32,214 nt of DNA from Spirochaetales bacterium (GCA_012728215.1 JAAYFO010000085.1:1-32214); one strand, 5' to 3'; shown: positions 8,122-17,188, numbered from the stretch's first letter. Notes: generated from the sequence alone by a model not told the origin. Made by a program: numbers and translations.

Positions 8122-8622
8122 CTAGAACAACCCTGAAAAGCGGAACAGCAACACGCCAAGACGCTCCAGACCGGCCTTGGAAAAATCACAGAATGGAGAA
8201 AGATATTCATATATCGCATCCTTTTCCATGAATCTGAAAATTGAGAACCTCATATAGCCCTGAAGAACATGATCCTCATAGCTGATTCCACCAAACAACG
8301 CTGGTGACCACACTGTGGGATTGGCTGCAAGAAAGCCAAACGGGTGCTCACTGATGTACATGATCTCAAACCCTCCGCCCCCTCGAAGCCCACCGAATTC
8401 AAGTGCGGTATCCGAAAGCTGTACATACGCTTCCGCAAAAAGAAATGGAGTCATGAAATCAAGATGAAACGGGATTACAGAAAAGGACAGAGAGGTCTGC
8501 AGCATGCTGTCACTACGCCCTCCCAGAGCTATCGAAGCCCCAAAGTGATTCGGGAAGACAGCTGCCCATAATGAAGCTGAAGCTGCAATGAAAACAAGAA
8601 TGACAATACAAGATTTCTTCAT
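8122..8622 (-). CDS. Small exported protein, possible outer-membrane barrel
   Basis: Not recognised. Translation from the ATG at 8622 (166 residues), preceded by GGAGG, gives a signal peptide MKKSCIVILVFIAASASLWA. The mature part has short amphipathic glycine-rich strands and ends in FRFSGLF, with a terminal phenylalanine like many outer-membrane barrels. A longer frame to 8667 exists but would overlap the PLD gene and bury the signal peptide. The start is one base after the PLD-lipoprotein stop, and the following small exported protein begins 9 bases after this gene's end, so all are co-translated. Shared size and pattern suggest this protein and the next are distant paralogues; I could not align them confidently. 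Confidence 0.7.
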   Translation of the reverse strand: MKKSCIVILVFIAASASLWAAVFPNHFGASIALGGRSDSMLQTSLSFSVIPFHLDFMTPFLFAEAYVQLSDTALEFGGLRGGGGFEIMYISEHPFGFLAANPTVWSPALFGGISYEDHVLQGYMRFSIFRFMEKDAIYEYLSPFCDFSKAGLERLGVLLFRFSGLF

Positions 8623-8623
8623 A

Positions 8624-9889
8624 TCAGCCTCCAAAGAAACCAAAGACGAAATTGGGAAAATCAACAAGCTTTCTCATTGAATCCGCCTGTTGCTGATCCA
8701 ATACATAAGTGTCATCCATCAACTTATTCAGATGATCCATGACTTCGGCGGCAAACTGTTCATCCTCCACCACAAGCATGATTTCATTGGATAGATTCAT
8801 CGACCTGTAGTTGAAGTTGGATGACCCAAAGCAAATATACCTTTCATCTATGACCAGAAGCTTCTCATGAAGAAGGGCTTTCGGCTCATCGCTGGGCTTT
8901 TCCATCCTCACTTCTATTCCAGTCTTCACAATGTCGGAAAGCATGTAGCTGGTTGCCTTGCGTGGCATAGGTCTGGAATCAAAAGGAATCATCATCTTCA
9001 CATCAATTCCCGAGGCAGAAGCTTCAGAAAGCATCTGGAGCATGTTTTTGTCACTGTAAGGGAGGAAAGGAAGACTCAGAACACTTCTTTCTGCTGAATT
9101 GACCATGATCCCAAAAAGTTCGGACATGCACATTCTGTTCCCATATTGATTTGCGCACCAAGCGGTGATCGACTCAGCCTCTTGCTGCAAAGGAATTGGG
9201 AAAATCGAAGAACTCACCTCATCCCAGCTCTCGTTATTCCAAAAATCAATGAAATCACGTACCAGGACAGCTCCCAGCTCAGCGGACTGGAAACGATACA
9301 TCGAGTCACGCTGTCCACCTTCATCCAGAGGTCCGAGAGAAATATAGTTCAGATTCATTCCACCTATGGCTATCTGATTTCCATCGACAACGACAAACTT
9401 CCTATGCTCACGCTGTATCACGTTCCAGAGATTCACAAGTCTGGAAAATGAGAATGGATGATATTCAAGGAGATGAATGCCACTGCTCGCCAGATCGGAA
9501 AGCGGCCTGAGATGAAAACGGGACTCGGTCATGTCGAATGCGCCAGTGCCGTCATAGACCAGATAGACAGGAATTCCACTTTCGGCCTTCTGCCTGATCA
9601 AGTCGAGCAAAAAAGTGTTTTCATCACATTGCGAACCCAGAAAAACCGTCATGATTATGTAATCCTGGGCGTTTTCAATCATAGAAGTGAGTTCACCAAG
9701 CCATTGTCCGCCATCATAGAACACCTTGGGTCTGGATATTGAGACTCTTTCGAATCCAGCAAGATCCAACTTCTCAGTCACTGATAAATCATCAGCAACT
9801 CCAAGCGATCCATGCATCGCAGAAGTCGTGGAGCAGGAGATAGCAAGAAACACTGCAAGACATACAAGCAGAACAATGGATTTCTTCAT
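8624..9889 (-). CDS. Phospholipase D/cardiolipin synthase-like lipoprotein
   Basis: Exported enzyme of the PLD superfamily, probably a phosphatidyltransferase or phosphodiesterase on lipids. The 421 residues carry two HKD motifs: H162-K164-D169 (HRKFVVVD) and H342-K344-D349 (HEKLLVID), each followed by a GG/GS-N stretch (GGMNLNYIS; FGSSNFNYRS). The N-terminus is a lipoprotein signal (MKKSIVLLVCLAVFLAISC) with C19 as the likely lipidated residue. The lipobox AISC is unusual but fits the relaxed spirochaetal pattern. It lacks the membrane helices of classical Cls, so it would act on the outer face of the inner membrane or in the periplasm. Its ATG shares a base with the HAD stop (TGATG); a GTG four codons earlier is possible. 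Confidence 0.85.
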   Translation of the reverse strand: MKKSIVLLVCLAVFLAISCSTTSAMHGSLGVADDLSVTEKLDLAGFERVSISRPKVFYDGGQWLGELTSMIENAQDYIIMTVFLGSQCDENTFLLDLIRQKAESGIPVYLVYDGTGAFDMTESRFHLRPLSDLASSGIHLLEYHPFSFSRLVNLWNVIQREHRKFVVVDGNQIAIGGMNLNYISLGPLDEGGQRDSMYRFQSAELGAVLVRDFIDFWNNESWDEVSSSIFPIPLQQEAESITAWCANQYGNRMCMSELFGIMVNSAERSVLSLPFLPYSDKNMLQMLSEASASGIDVKMMIPFDSRPMPRKATSYMLSDIVKTGIEVRMEKPSDEPKALLHEKLLVIDERYICFGSSNFNYRSMNLSNEIMLVVEDEQFAAEVMDHLNKLMDDTYVLDQQQADSMRKLVDFPNFVFGFFGG

Positions 9890-10896
9890 CAGACGTTCCA
9901 CCCAAAGTAGGACAAGGATAAATCTGGTTCCAGAATGAATATTCTGGTATCAAGACCACAGTAACGTCTGATTCTCAGAAGAGAAAGCCTGTCAGGGGAT
10001 TCCATGACCAATGCTCTGACCTTCAATTTTGATCCTTCCGAAGCGACACCGGAGGCCACTGCTGATACGATTGGAGAAAGGGTTTCTCCTTCCAATGGAA
10101 CTTCCTGTCCAAAGTAGACAGCCGACGAAGACACTACTGCTGCCTTGAACCCATTGGGCAAGTCTCTGAAGGACTGCTTGAAGAGGCTCTCTACCTGAGT
10201 GCTTAGCAATCTGTCGATTTCTTTATTGAAGGATTGCACTGAATCAAATTCTGCAAAACCTTCGAGATTATTCAAGACAATGGTTGCCCCACCCGCTCGA
10301 AGAGCTTCCTCTTCGAAAGAACCAAGCACTGCAATGCTCTCTGAACCTGCCGCCCTTGCCGCCATGACTCCATTGACTGCATCCTCCACAACAATGCATT
10401 CATCAGGAGAAAGACCAAGATTCAAGGCAGAGAAGGTATAGATGTCTCCAAAAGGCTTCTTTCTCTTGAGCTGACTTCCGCAGATGACGAAATCGAAGTC
10501 CTTAGGAACAAACCCAGCGCTTCGGAGATTGATTTCCACCTTCATTCGATCAGCACTGGACGCAAGGGCAAGCTTCAGCCCGGCCTTTCTTGCCATGGAG
10601 ACGAATCTCACGATTCCAGGCATTGGAGGCATCTTGCCAAATCCGGTCTTTCCATCGGCAACCTGCTCGAATATCCTATAAACTTCAAGCTTGGCACTTT
10701 CTATATCGATCTTCAGACCGTATTTTTCTGCAACACAGCCGATGTATCTGTTCTCTCCGGCACCGACATAAGGAAGAAAATCCTCAGGTGTCACATGACA
10801 GCCATGCTTTTCAAACCATATTCTGCACGCTTCCGCCAGAAAAGATTCGGAATCAACTATCACACCATCAATATCAAAAAGAATGCCACAAATCAT
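9889..10896 (-). CDS. HAD-superfamily phosphatase (beta-PGM-like) with C-terminal degenerate cytidine-deaminase-like domain
   Basis: The N-terminal ~215 residues are a subfamily IA HAD hydrolase: nucleophile motif FDIDGVIVDSE, motif II ALASSAD, lysine in LKRKKPFGD and acidic motif VVEDAVNG, as in beta-phosphoglucomutases and sugar-phosphate phosphatases. The last ~100 residues are extra. Their layout resembles a cytidine deaminase (SAVASGVASEG where deaminases have CAERTA..AVSEG; RRYCGLDTRIFIL where they have ACRQVL...). The zinc-binding Cys/Glu residues are gone, so this would be a non-catalytic domain. That assignment is by eye. GAGG precedes ATG pairs at 10899 and 10896, and the second has the better spacing. 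It heads an operon with a PLD-like lipoprotein and two small exported proteins. The substrate is unknown. Confidence 0.82.
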   Translation of the reverse strand: MICGILFDIDGVIVDSESFLAEACRIWFEKHGCHVTPEDFLPYVGAGENRYIGCVAEKYGLKIDIESAKLEVYRIFEQVADGKTGFGKMPPMPGIVRFVSMARKAGLKLALASSADRMKVEINLRSAGFVPKDFDFVICGSQLKRKKPFGDIYTFSALNLGLSPDECIVVEDAVNGVMAARAAGSESIAVLGSFEEEALRAGGATIVLNNLEGFAEFDSVQSFNKEIDRLLSTQVESLFKQSFRDLPNGFKAAVVSSSAVYFGQEVPLEGETLSPIVSAVASGVASEGSKLKVRALVMESPDRLSLLRIRRYCGLDTRIFILEPDLSLSYFGWNV

Positions 10897-10925
10897 CATG
10901 TCCTCGCTTGGGTAAAATCAACCGA

Positions 10926-10954
10926 ACTATACCGCTTATAAGGAAAAATCGGAA
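10926..10954 (-). promoter_or_regulatory. Candidate promoter of the HAD/PLD operon
   Basis: TTCCGA (10954-10949), a 17-base spacer and TATAGT (10931-10926) lie in the 72-base gap before the HAD gene. The -35 box is poor and the -10 good. No terminator follows the upstream amidohydrolase gene, so read-through is also possible. Confidence 0.4.
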
Positions 10955-10971
10955 TATCAAATCAAAGAAAA

Positions 10972-12366
10972 TCAGCTGAAAGTCAGATTTGAGTAATACT
11001 CGCTTGCCCCAGCCTTGAGGAACACCCCGCTCCCCGGCTTTCCGAAGTATTGGCCATTCTCAACCAGGATTTCACCCCTGCGGATAGTCATCTTGACCTT
11101 TCCCATGACATGGAAGCCATCGTAGACCGAATAGCCTGAAGCGGAATGGATGTTTTTATTGGATATCACCCATTCCTCACGCGGATCAAAAATCACGACA
11201 TCACCATCCGAACCAGGCTTGATTGCACCTTTTCGCGGATAGAGCCCAAAGGCACGTGCAGGGTTCTCTGTCACAAGACTGACAGCCTTCTCCACTGGAA
11301 TCCTTCCGGACTGGACGGCAAACGTGTGCAGAAGCACGAACAGCTCCTCAGTACCTGGTATTCCAGGATAGATTGTCCTGCAGTCATGGCTTTCCAGCTT
11401 CTGCTCATAGGTGAAGCTGCAATGATCAGTGGCCACTACCTGAATCTCTCCATTGACAAGAGCACCCTGAAGTGCCAGGTTGTCCTCTCTGTCCCTCAGC
11501 GGAGGAGTCATCACATACAAAGGTCCCTTCGGCCCTTCCAGCTTGCTGCGGTCAAGAAACAGATAATGCGGAGTAGTCTCTACAACAAGATGAGCTCCAC
11601 GTGATCTGAGATTCCTTACCATCGACAGACCTTTCTCGCTGGAAAGATGGACAATATAAAGCGGCATATGATGCTTGAGAGCAAGCTCCCCGACTATCTG
11701 TATGCCACGAGCCTCGACTTCAGCAGGGCGCAGCAGAGCATGATCCTTAGGCAAATATGAGCCATTCCAGCTTTCGTTTATCTTCTGAATCAGATCATCC
11801 GCTTCACAATGGACGCATACCATGATCTTCAGACTCCTGCAGCAGGAGAACAACCTGTCCAGCTCATCTGGGTTATCAATCATGTATCCCACATTCTTGT
11901 ATGTGGTGAAAAGCTTTATGGCAGTGACGCCAAAATCCTTCAGGTGCTCAAGTTCCAGTTCAATCTGGTCCTTCATCCCGTAGACACCTTCATGAAGGGC
12001 ATAATCCACAGCCATCTGGCCCTTCATTTCCTGAAGCCGTTCCTTCGTGCTTCCAAGAAGACTGGTCTTCTTGTCATGATCAGCGAAATCCACAACTGCC
12101 GTGACACCACCGAAAGCCGCACATCTGCTGCCTTCGGGGAAGCTGTCCGCAGTGACTGTTCCTCTGGAAACCAGATGATAATGAGTATGTGCATCTATCA
12201 TCCCAGGCATCACATACATGCCGCCTGCATTAATTACCCTGCATTCACCAGCTGGCTTGATGTCTGGTCCGACCTCCCTTATGCAGGAATCCTTAATCAA
12301 GACATCTGTCTGTCTCTGGCCATCGCCATCGACTACTATTCCACCCTTTATCAGCAGATCAATCAT
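10972..12366 (-). CDS. Dihydropyrimidinase/hydantoinase-family cyclic amidohydrolase
   Basis: Zinc amidohydrolase that opens cyclic imides such as dihydropyrimidines or hydantoins. All expected metal ligands of the TIM barrel are present: H60 and H62 in DAHTHYH, the lysine to be carboxylated K151 (AIKLFTTYK), H186 (VCVHCEAD), H240 (YIVHLSSEKG) and D313 (ATDHCSF). The 464-residue length is usual. It starts after AGGAGG (8-base spacing), 26 bases behind gcvPB, and so is the last gene of the glycine operon. This placement suggests its product feeds glycine or one-carbon metabolism, for example anaerobic purine or pyrimidine breakdown; the substrate cannot be told from sequence. Dihydroorotase and allantoinase are less likely from motif style. 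Confidence 0.88.
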   Translation of the reverse strand: MIDLLIKGGIVVDGDGQRQTDVLIKDSCIREVGPDIKPAGECRVINAGGMYVMPGMIDAHTHYHLVSRGTVTADSFPEGSRCAAFGGVTAVVDFADHDKKTSLLGSTKERLQEMKGQMAVDYALHEGVYGMKDQIELELEHLKDFGVTAIKLFTTYKNVGYMIDNPDELDRLFSCCRSLKIMVCVHCEADDLIQKINESWNGSYLPKDHALLRPAEVEARGIQIVGELALKHHMPLYIVHLSSEKGLSMVRNLRSRGAHLVVETTPHYLFLDRSKLEGPKGPLYVMTPPLRDREDNLALQGALVNGEIQVVATDHCSFTYEQKLESHDCRTIYPGIPGTEELFVLLHTFAVQSGRIPVEKAVSLVTENPARAFGLYPRKGAIKPGSDGDVVIFDPREEWVISNKNIHSASGYSVYDGFHVMGKVKMTIRRGEILVENGQYFGKPGSGVFLKAGASEYYSNLTFS

Positions 12367-12392
12367 GCAAGCTTCCTCCTCAGCACAGCAAC

Positions 12393-13862
12393 CTAATATC
12401 TAACAACAGGATTCTTTGCAGCCCTGACCTCATCCACTCTGCCTATCACAGCATGATGTGGTGAATCATGAAGCCACCCGCCATCCTTTTCGGCCATGTC
12501 CTTCAACTGCAACATAGCCTTGCAAATACCATCCAGCGTATCCTTTGATTCCGTCTCAGTCGGCTCAAACATCAGAGCTTCATGGACGATCATCGGGAAG
12601 TACATCGTAGGTGGATGATAACCAAAGTCAATCAGTCCCTTGGCAATATCAAGTGCACTGACTGAGGTTCTTTCCTTCAGATTCGAAAGAGAAAGAACGA
12701 ACTCATGCTTGCAGATGACATCGTAAGGAACAGAGTATTCCTTCTTCAGCAAAGCCTGCATGTAGTTGGCATTCAGCACCGCGTGCCGTGATGCCGCCTT
12801 CAGTCCGTCACTACCCATCGACAGGATGTAAGTGAAGGCTCTGACGACCACAAGGAAATTTCCCCAGAAGCCAGACACCTTGCCGCATGAAGTCTCCTCA
12901 TTCCACTTGAACCCATACTTTCCACTATCTTCATGATAGACGATGTCAGGCTGTGGAATGAAAGGAACAAGCTCCTTCTTTACAAGCACCGGGCCAGATC
13001 CCGGTCCGCCACCTCCATGAGGAGTGGAGAAGGTCTTGTGCAGATTCAGATGAACCACATCGAATCCCATGTCGCCAGGCCTTGCCATTCCCATCAGAGC
13101 GTTGAAGTTGGCACCATCATAATAGAGCAGTCCACCGGCCTCATGCACCATGGAAGCTATCTTTCTGATATCCTTCTCAAAAAGCCCAAGAGTATTGGGA
13201 TTGGTAAGCATGATACCTGCAACAGTATCATCAAGCTTCGACTCAAGGTCGTTCAGATCAACCAGCCCTCGTTCGTCAGTTGCAACTTCCTGGACTTCAA
13301 ATCCATTCATGTTTGCACTGGCGGGATTGGTTCCATGAGCGGAGACCGGAATGAGAATCCTGTTTCGCCCCATCTCGTTGTGATGCAGAAAGTAAGTACG
13401 GATTATCTTCAGACCGGTGTATTCACCATGAGCACCAGCGCAGGCCTGAAGCGATCCCCACTTCATTCCCAGAAGCTCACTTAAATCCTTCAATGTCCTG
13501 TACATCAGAGCCAGACAGCCCTGAAGTGAATCCTCATCCTGAAGCGGATGAATATCGGTAAAGCCTTCCATGGAGGCTGTGACTTCATTGACCTTCGGGT
13601 TGTACTTCATTGTGCACGATCCCAGCGGATAGAAGCCATAGTCCACTCCGTAAGCCATGGTGGAAAGCTTGGAGAAATGCCTGACGGTATCAAGCTCCGA
13701 TGCTTCAGGCAGTCTTGCAACAGAGTTTCTGGCAAACACGTCATCCAGAGGTGCTGCTTGAGGAACATCAAGCGGAGCAAACAGATAGCCCCGTCTTTTA
13801 GGAACAGCCTGCTCAACCAGCAACGGCTCCACTATTCTGTCAGGTGCGAACTCTTCCATCAT
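12393..13862 (-). CDS. gcvPB: Glycine dehydrogenase (decarboxylating) subunit 2, P-protein beta
   Basis: PLP-carrying half of the two-subunit P-protein of the glycine cleavage system, which decarboxylates glycine and passes the aminomethyl group to lipoyl-GcvH. The 489-residue product has the cofactor lysine K276 in HLNLHKTFSTPHGGGGPG, the substrate-binding CAGAHGEYTG (141-150) and SAHGTNPA (174-181), all hallmark P-protein stretches. AAGGAGG precedes two adjacent ATGs; the first (13862) overlaps the gcvPA stop by four bases (ATGA), coupling the two subunits. No defects are visible. Confidence 0.96.
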   Translation of the reverse strand: MMEEFAPDRIVEPLLVEQAVPKRRGYLFAPLDVPQAAPLDDVFARNSVARLPEASELDTVRHFSKLSTMAYGVDYGFYPLGSCTMKYNPKVNEVTASMEGFTDIHPLQDEDSLQGCLALMYRTLKDLSELLGMKWGSLQACAGAHGEYTGLKIIRTYFLHHNEMGRNRILIPVSAHGTNPASANMNGFEVQEVATDERGLVDLNDLESKLDDTVAGIMLTNPNTLGLFEKDIRKIASMVHEAGGLLYYDGANFNALMGMARPGDMGFDVVHLNLHKTFSTPHGGGGPGSGPVLVKKELVPFIPQPDIVYHEDSGKYGFKWNEETSCGKVSGFWGNFLVVVRAFTYILSMGSDGLKAASRHAVLNANYMQALLKKEYSVPYDVICKHEFVLSLSNLKERTSVSALDIAKGLIDFGYHPPTMYFPMIVHEALMFEPTETESKDTLDGICKAMLQLKDMAEKDGGWLHDSPHHAVIGRVDEVRAAKNPVVRY

Positions 13863-15211
13863 CTCGCCTCCTTCGATATCTCAAGATATCGGTCAAGCTG
13901 CTCTCTGGTCCTTCGCTCTGTGACTGCAACAAGCAGCGTAAGAGCATCCTTGTCATTCCTTGTAAGCCTGGAAAGCCTGACTCCGGAAAAGATTCCTTCA
14001 GCTTTCATCTTTGAGACAAACCTTTCCAGATCAGCATCGGACTCAAACAATACTGGGAACTCACACCAGAAAGGAGCAAAACCAGGAGCCGCTTCATATC
14101 CGAGTTTTCTAAGACCGTCACACAGATAGTGTGCCTTGCAGTAGCTCTGATTGGAAGCTTCCTTCAATCCCGCCCAGCCCAGCAATGATGTATGGATGAC
14201 ACTGACAAGGCAGCAGAGCGCCTCGTTTGAACAGATATTGCTTGTTGCACGTTCTCGCTTGATGTGCTGTTCCCTTGCCTGGAGAGTCAGAACGTACACT
14301 CTTCTGCCCTCAGTGTCCACTGTCTGACCGACGATCCTTCCAGGGATCTTTCGCATCAGAGGCTTGGTCACTGCCATGTATCCGCAGTATGGCCCACCGA
14401 ATCCCATCGGTATTCCCAGAACCTGAGTGTCACCAATGGCGACATCAGCTCCCCATTCAGCCTGTGACTTCTGCATTGCAAGAGACAATGGATCGCTGGA
14501 AATGACGAAGAGACTTTTGTTCTGATGAACCTTGTCCGCAACTCCAGTGAAATCCTCAAGATAGCCATATCTGTTCGGGCTCTGGGCAATGAATGCCGCT
14601 GTGCCTTCATCAAGCATATAACCGAGCATTGAGAAATCGCTGACTCCATCCTTTTCTGGAAGAATCACAACTTCCCTTCCTGTTCCCAGTGCCCATGTTT
14701 TGACGCAATCGATTGCAAACGGGTGCATGGTTGCAGAAAGAATCACCTTGTTGCTCTTGCGCTTCTCGGCGATCGCCAATGCGGCGGCCTCGGCCGCGGC
14801 CGAAGCTCCGTCATACAGCGAGGCGTTGGAAACATCCATTCCAGTCAGCTCGCATATCATGCTCTGATACTCGAATATCGCCTGAAGAACACCTTGCGAT
14901 ATTTCAGGCTGATACGGTGTGTATGCAGTAACGAACGACGGAAGAGATGCAAGCATCCTGACGGCAGATGGAATCGCATGGTCGTAGCTTCCTGCTCCCA
15001 GAAATGATATGCCCCTGACATTCAACCCTGCCAGATTGCGCAGCACATCCAGCACCTGCTCTTCGCTTCTTCCCTTGTCTATGTCCAGAGGACGGTCAAG
15101 GAGACAGCCTGCCTGCCTTACATCATCAAAGAGCTCATCAAGCGACCCAATGCCGATGGCATCGAGCATTGCCCGTTCCTCCTGCTCTGTATGCGGAATA
15201 TATGAGAACAT
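13859..15211 (-). CDS. gcvPA: Glycine dehydrogenase (decarboxylating) subunit 1, P-protein alpha
   Basis: The alpha half of the split P-protein, structurally PLP-fold but without the cofactor lysine; it forms the heterotetramer with GcvPB. The 450 residues include FLGAGSYDH near residue 80, FVTAYTPYQPEISQGVLQ, the SLYDGASAAAEA segment and the C-terminal GFAPFWCEFPV, all typical of the family. The start at ATG 15211 follows AAGGGG. It lies 10 bases after gcvH and overlaps gcvPB by four bases. Split P-proteins are common in anaerobes, Gram-positives and spirochaetes, unlike the fused E. coli gcvP. Confidence 0.95.
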   Translation of the reverse strand: MFSYIPHTEQEERAMLDAIGIGSLDELFDDVRQAGCLLDRPLDIDKGRSEEQVLDVLRNLAGLNVRGISFLGAGSYDHAIPSAVRMLASLPSFVTAYTPYQPEISQGVLQAIFEYQSMICELTGMDVSNASLYDGASAAAEAAALAIAEKRKSNKVILSATMHPFAIDCVKTWALGTGREVVILPEKDGVSDFSMLGYMLDEGTAAFIAQSPNRYGYLEDFTGVADKVHQNKSLFVISSDPLSLAMQKSQAEWGADVAIGDTQVLGIPMGFGGPYCGYMAVTKPLMRKIPGRIVGQTVDTEGRRVYVLTLQAREQHIKRERATSNICSNEALCCLVSVIHTSLLGWAGLKEASNQSYCKAHYLCDGLRKLGYEAAPGFAPFWCEFPVLFESDADLERFVSKMKAEGIFSGVRLSRLTRNDKDALTLLVAVTERRTREQLDRYLEISKEAR

Positions 15212-15221
15212 CCACTTCCCC

Positions 15222-15602
15222 TTATTTCAATGTGGAAAGATAATCCTCGTAGCCCTTTGCGTCCAGAAGATCATCAGGTACGACGACATCATTCATCCTA
15301 TAGATGAAATGCCCGTAGCAGTCATCGTTTATCAGCTCAGGAGAATCCTCAAGGGCATCGTTGACTTCAGACACATTTCCTCCGACAGGAGTGATTATCT
15401 CACTTGCCGCCTTGACAGACTCGATGTCGGCAATTTCGTCTCCAGCTTCGAAGTCTGCTCCGACCTCAGGAAGTTCGACGAAGACAATCTCACCCAGTGC
15501 ATCCTGTGCATGGTCCGTGATTCCCACTGTGGCGGTAGTTCCTTCGATCTTCACCCATTCGTGGTCCTTTGAATACTTAAGTCCTTCAATGACTTTGCTC
15601 AT
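15222..15602 (-). CDS. gcvH: Glycine cleavage system H protein (lipoyl carrier)
   Basis: Small carrier protein that shuttles the aminomethyl group between P, T and L proteins on a lipoyl arm. The 126 residues contain the lipoylated lysine K64 within EIADIESVKAASEI, preceded by the HEWV stretch (14-17) and a GITDHAQDALGEIVFVELP core. GGAGG five bases before the ATG at 15602 fixes the start; an ATG four codons earlier overlaps that ribosome site and is unlikely. It lies 48 bases behind glyA and is followed by gcvPA. A lipoate ligase or synthase is needed for activity but is not in the window. Confidence 0.95.
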   Translation of the reverse strand: MSKVIEGLKYSKDHEWVKIEGTTATVGITDHAQDALGEIVFVELPEVGADFEAGDEIADIESVKAASEIITPVGGNVSEVNDALEDSPELINDDCYGHFIYRMNDVVVPDDLLDAKGYEDYLSTLK

Positions 15603-15650
15603 TTTATCCTCCAATCAAACTGTCGGCACCGGCTTGCTCAGCCATCGTCC

Positions 15651-17165
15651 TCAGTCATTCTCCATATGAAAATTATTCTTCAGAAACTCCAGATCCAGTT
15701 CAGGGTACAAAAGGAACCTGTGAAGCAGGTCATGGACTCTGTCCAGGGCCTCCGCCTTGGCAGCTGGATCGGTCACGACCTTTGACTTTGAAAGAGTTCC
15801 CGCATGTGGCCCCTTCGTGATCTTTGCAGGACGGGTATTGGACAGTACAAGCTTGATGATCGCCGCAATCTCCTTCATCTCTTGCTTTCCCATTCCCAGG
15901 GTAGTAACGGCAGGAGTCCCGATTCTAAGACCGCTGGTATACCATGGACCGTTAGAATCAAAAGGAAGCGCATTTCTGTTGAGAGTCACGCCACAGCTGA
16001 TCAGGGCAGTCTCAGCCTGCCTTCCATTCAGACCAAAGCCGGTGACGTCCACAAGCATCAGATGGTTGTCTGTCCCACCGGTATCAATCTTCACACCATC
16101 ATCAATGAAAGCCTGTGCCATGGCCTTGGCATTCTCCACAATCCTGGCTGCATAGGTGGCAAACTCCGGCTTGCCTGCCTCGGTCAGTGCGACTGCCTTT
16201 GCAGCTATCATCTGTGGAAGCGGGCCTCCGATCACAAGCGGGCAACCCTTGTCCACGGATTCGGCGAATTCTTCCTTGCACAGAATCATTCCACCTCTAG
16301 GTCCTCTGAGAGTCTTGTGAGTCGTAGTGGTGACGACATCTGCCCATGCGACAGGGTTGTAATCTCCCTGCATCACTTTTCCAGCGACAAGTCCGGCAAA
16401 ATGAGCCATATCCACCATGAACACAGCTCCGCATTCCTTTGCAATCTCGCTCATTATGCGGAAATTGATCAACCGTGGATAAGCACTGTAACCTGCAAGA
16501 AGAATGAGCGGCTTGATATCCATGGCCATCTTTCTTATCTCATCGTAGTCGAGAAGTCCGGTCTCCTTATCCACAGAATAGGAATAGGCATCGAACATCT
16601 GAGCTGAGATGTTCTGCCTATAGCCATGCGTAAGATGACCTCCGCTATAATAGTCCAGTCCGAGTATCCGCTGTGAATGAACAAGAGTTCTGATTTCATC
16701 CCACTGCTCTCTGGAAAGATTGGAGACATTCATCTCGCCGAACTTCTCAAGCTGCGGAATCTGGACTCTTGTGTTCAGTATCGCCCAATAAGCGCAAAGA
16801 TTGGCATCCGCTCCACTGTGCGGCTGAACATAGGCATGATCGGCACCGAACAACTTGCAGGCCACTTCGCAGGCATAGGCCTCAAGGGCATCTACATTGG
16901 CACACCCCGCATAGAACCTATGGTATGGGAAGCCTTCGCAGTACTTGTCAGTAAGCAGATTCCCCATTGCCCCCTGCACGGCAGGACTGCTGTAGTTCTC
17001 GCTGGCAATCAGTTTGAGAAACGACCTCTGGTCTTCAAGCTCATCCACGATTCGAGAAGCCACTTGGGGTGCAACTTCCTTGATTTTCTCCAAAGATGCG
17101 ACATGCATTGCCATATTGGCATTCACATTGCCCGTTTCCAGATACTTCTTCAGTTCCAAAGACAT
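15651..17165 (-). CDS. glyA: Serine hydroxymethyltransferase, long form
   Basis: PLP enzyme interconverting serine plus tetrahydrofolate with glycine plus methylene-tetrahydrofolate. It has LIASENYSSPAVQ (52-64), the PLP lysine K284 in VVTTTTHKTLRGPRGG and the VDMAHFAGLVAGK segment before it. At 504 residues it is about 85 longer than the common ~420-residue enzyme. An insert lies at about 131-172, before GGHLTHG, and the rest is mostly C-terminal. Such long forms occur in spirochaetes and chlamydiae, from memory. GGAGAGG precedes the ATG. It leads the glycine operon in the place often held by gcvT. Its own promoter lies in the 81-base gap after vsr; that gap is too short for a glycine riboswitch. 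Confidence 0.95.
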   Translation of the reverse strand: MSLELKKYLETGNVNANMAMHVASLEKIKEVAPQVASRIVDELEDQRSFLKLIASENYSSPAVQGAMGNLLTDKYCEGFPYHRFYAGCANVDALEAYACEVACKLFGADHAYVQPHSGADANLCAYWAILNTRVQIPQLEKFGEMNVSNLSREQWDEIRTLVHSQRILGLDYYSGGHLTHGYRQNISAQMFDAYSYSVDKETGLLDYDEIRKMAMDIKPLILLAGYSAYPRLINFRIMSEIAKECGAVFMVDMAHFAGLVAGKVMQGDYNPVAWADVVTTTTHKTLRGPRGGMILCKEEFAESVDKGCPLVIGGPLPQMIAAKAVALTEAGKPEFATYAARIVENAKAMAQAFIDDGVKIDTGGTDNHLMLVDVTGFGLNGRQAETALISCGVTLNRNALPFDSNGPWYTSGLRIGTPAVTTLGMGKQEMKEIAAIIKLVLSNTRPAKITKGPHAGTLSKSKVVTDPAAKAEALDRVHDLLHRFLLYPELDLEFLKNNFHMEND

Positions 17166-17188
17166 ACGAACCTCTCCATTACAAAACT

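Noticed and set aside
15804..16607. Long plus-strand open frame opposite glyA
   Set aside because: It lies antisense inside the well-supported glyA gene, has no ribosome site and no recognisable protein features.
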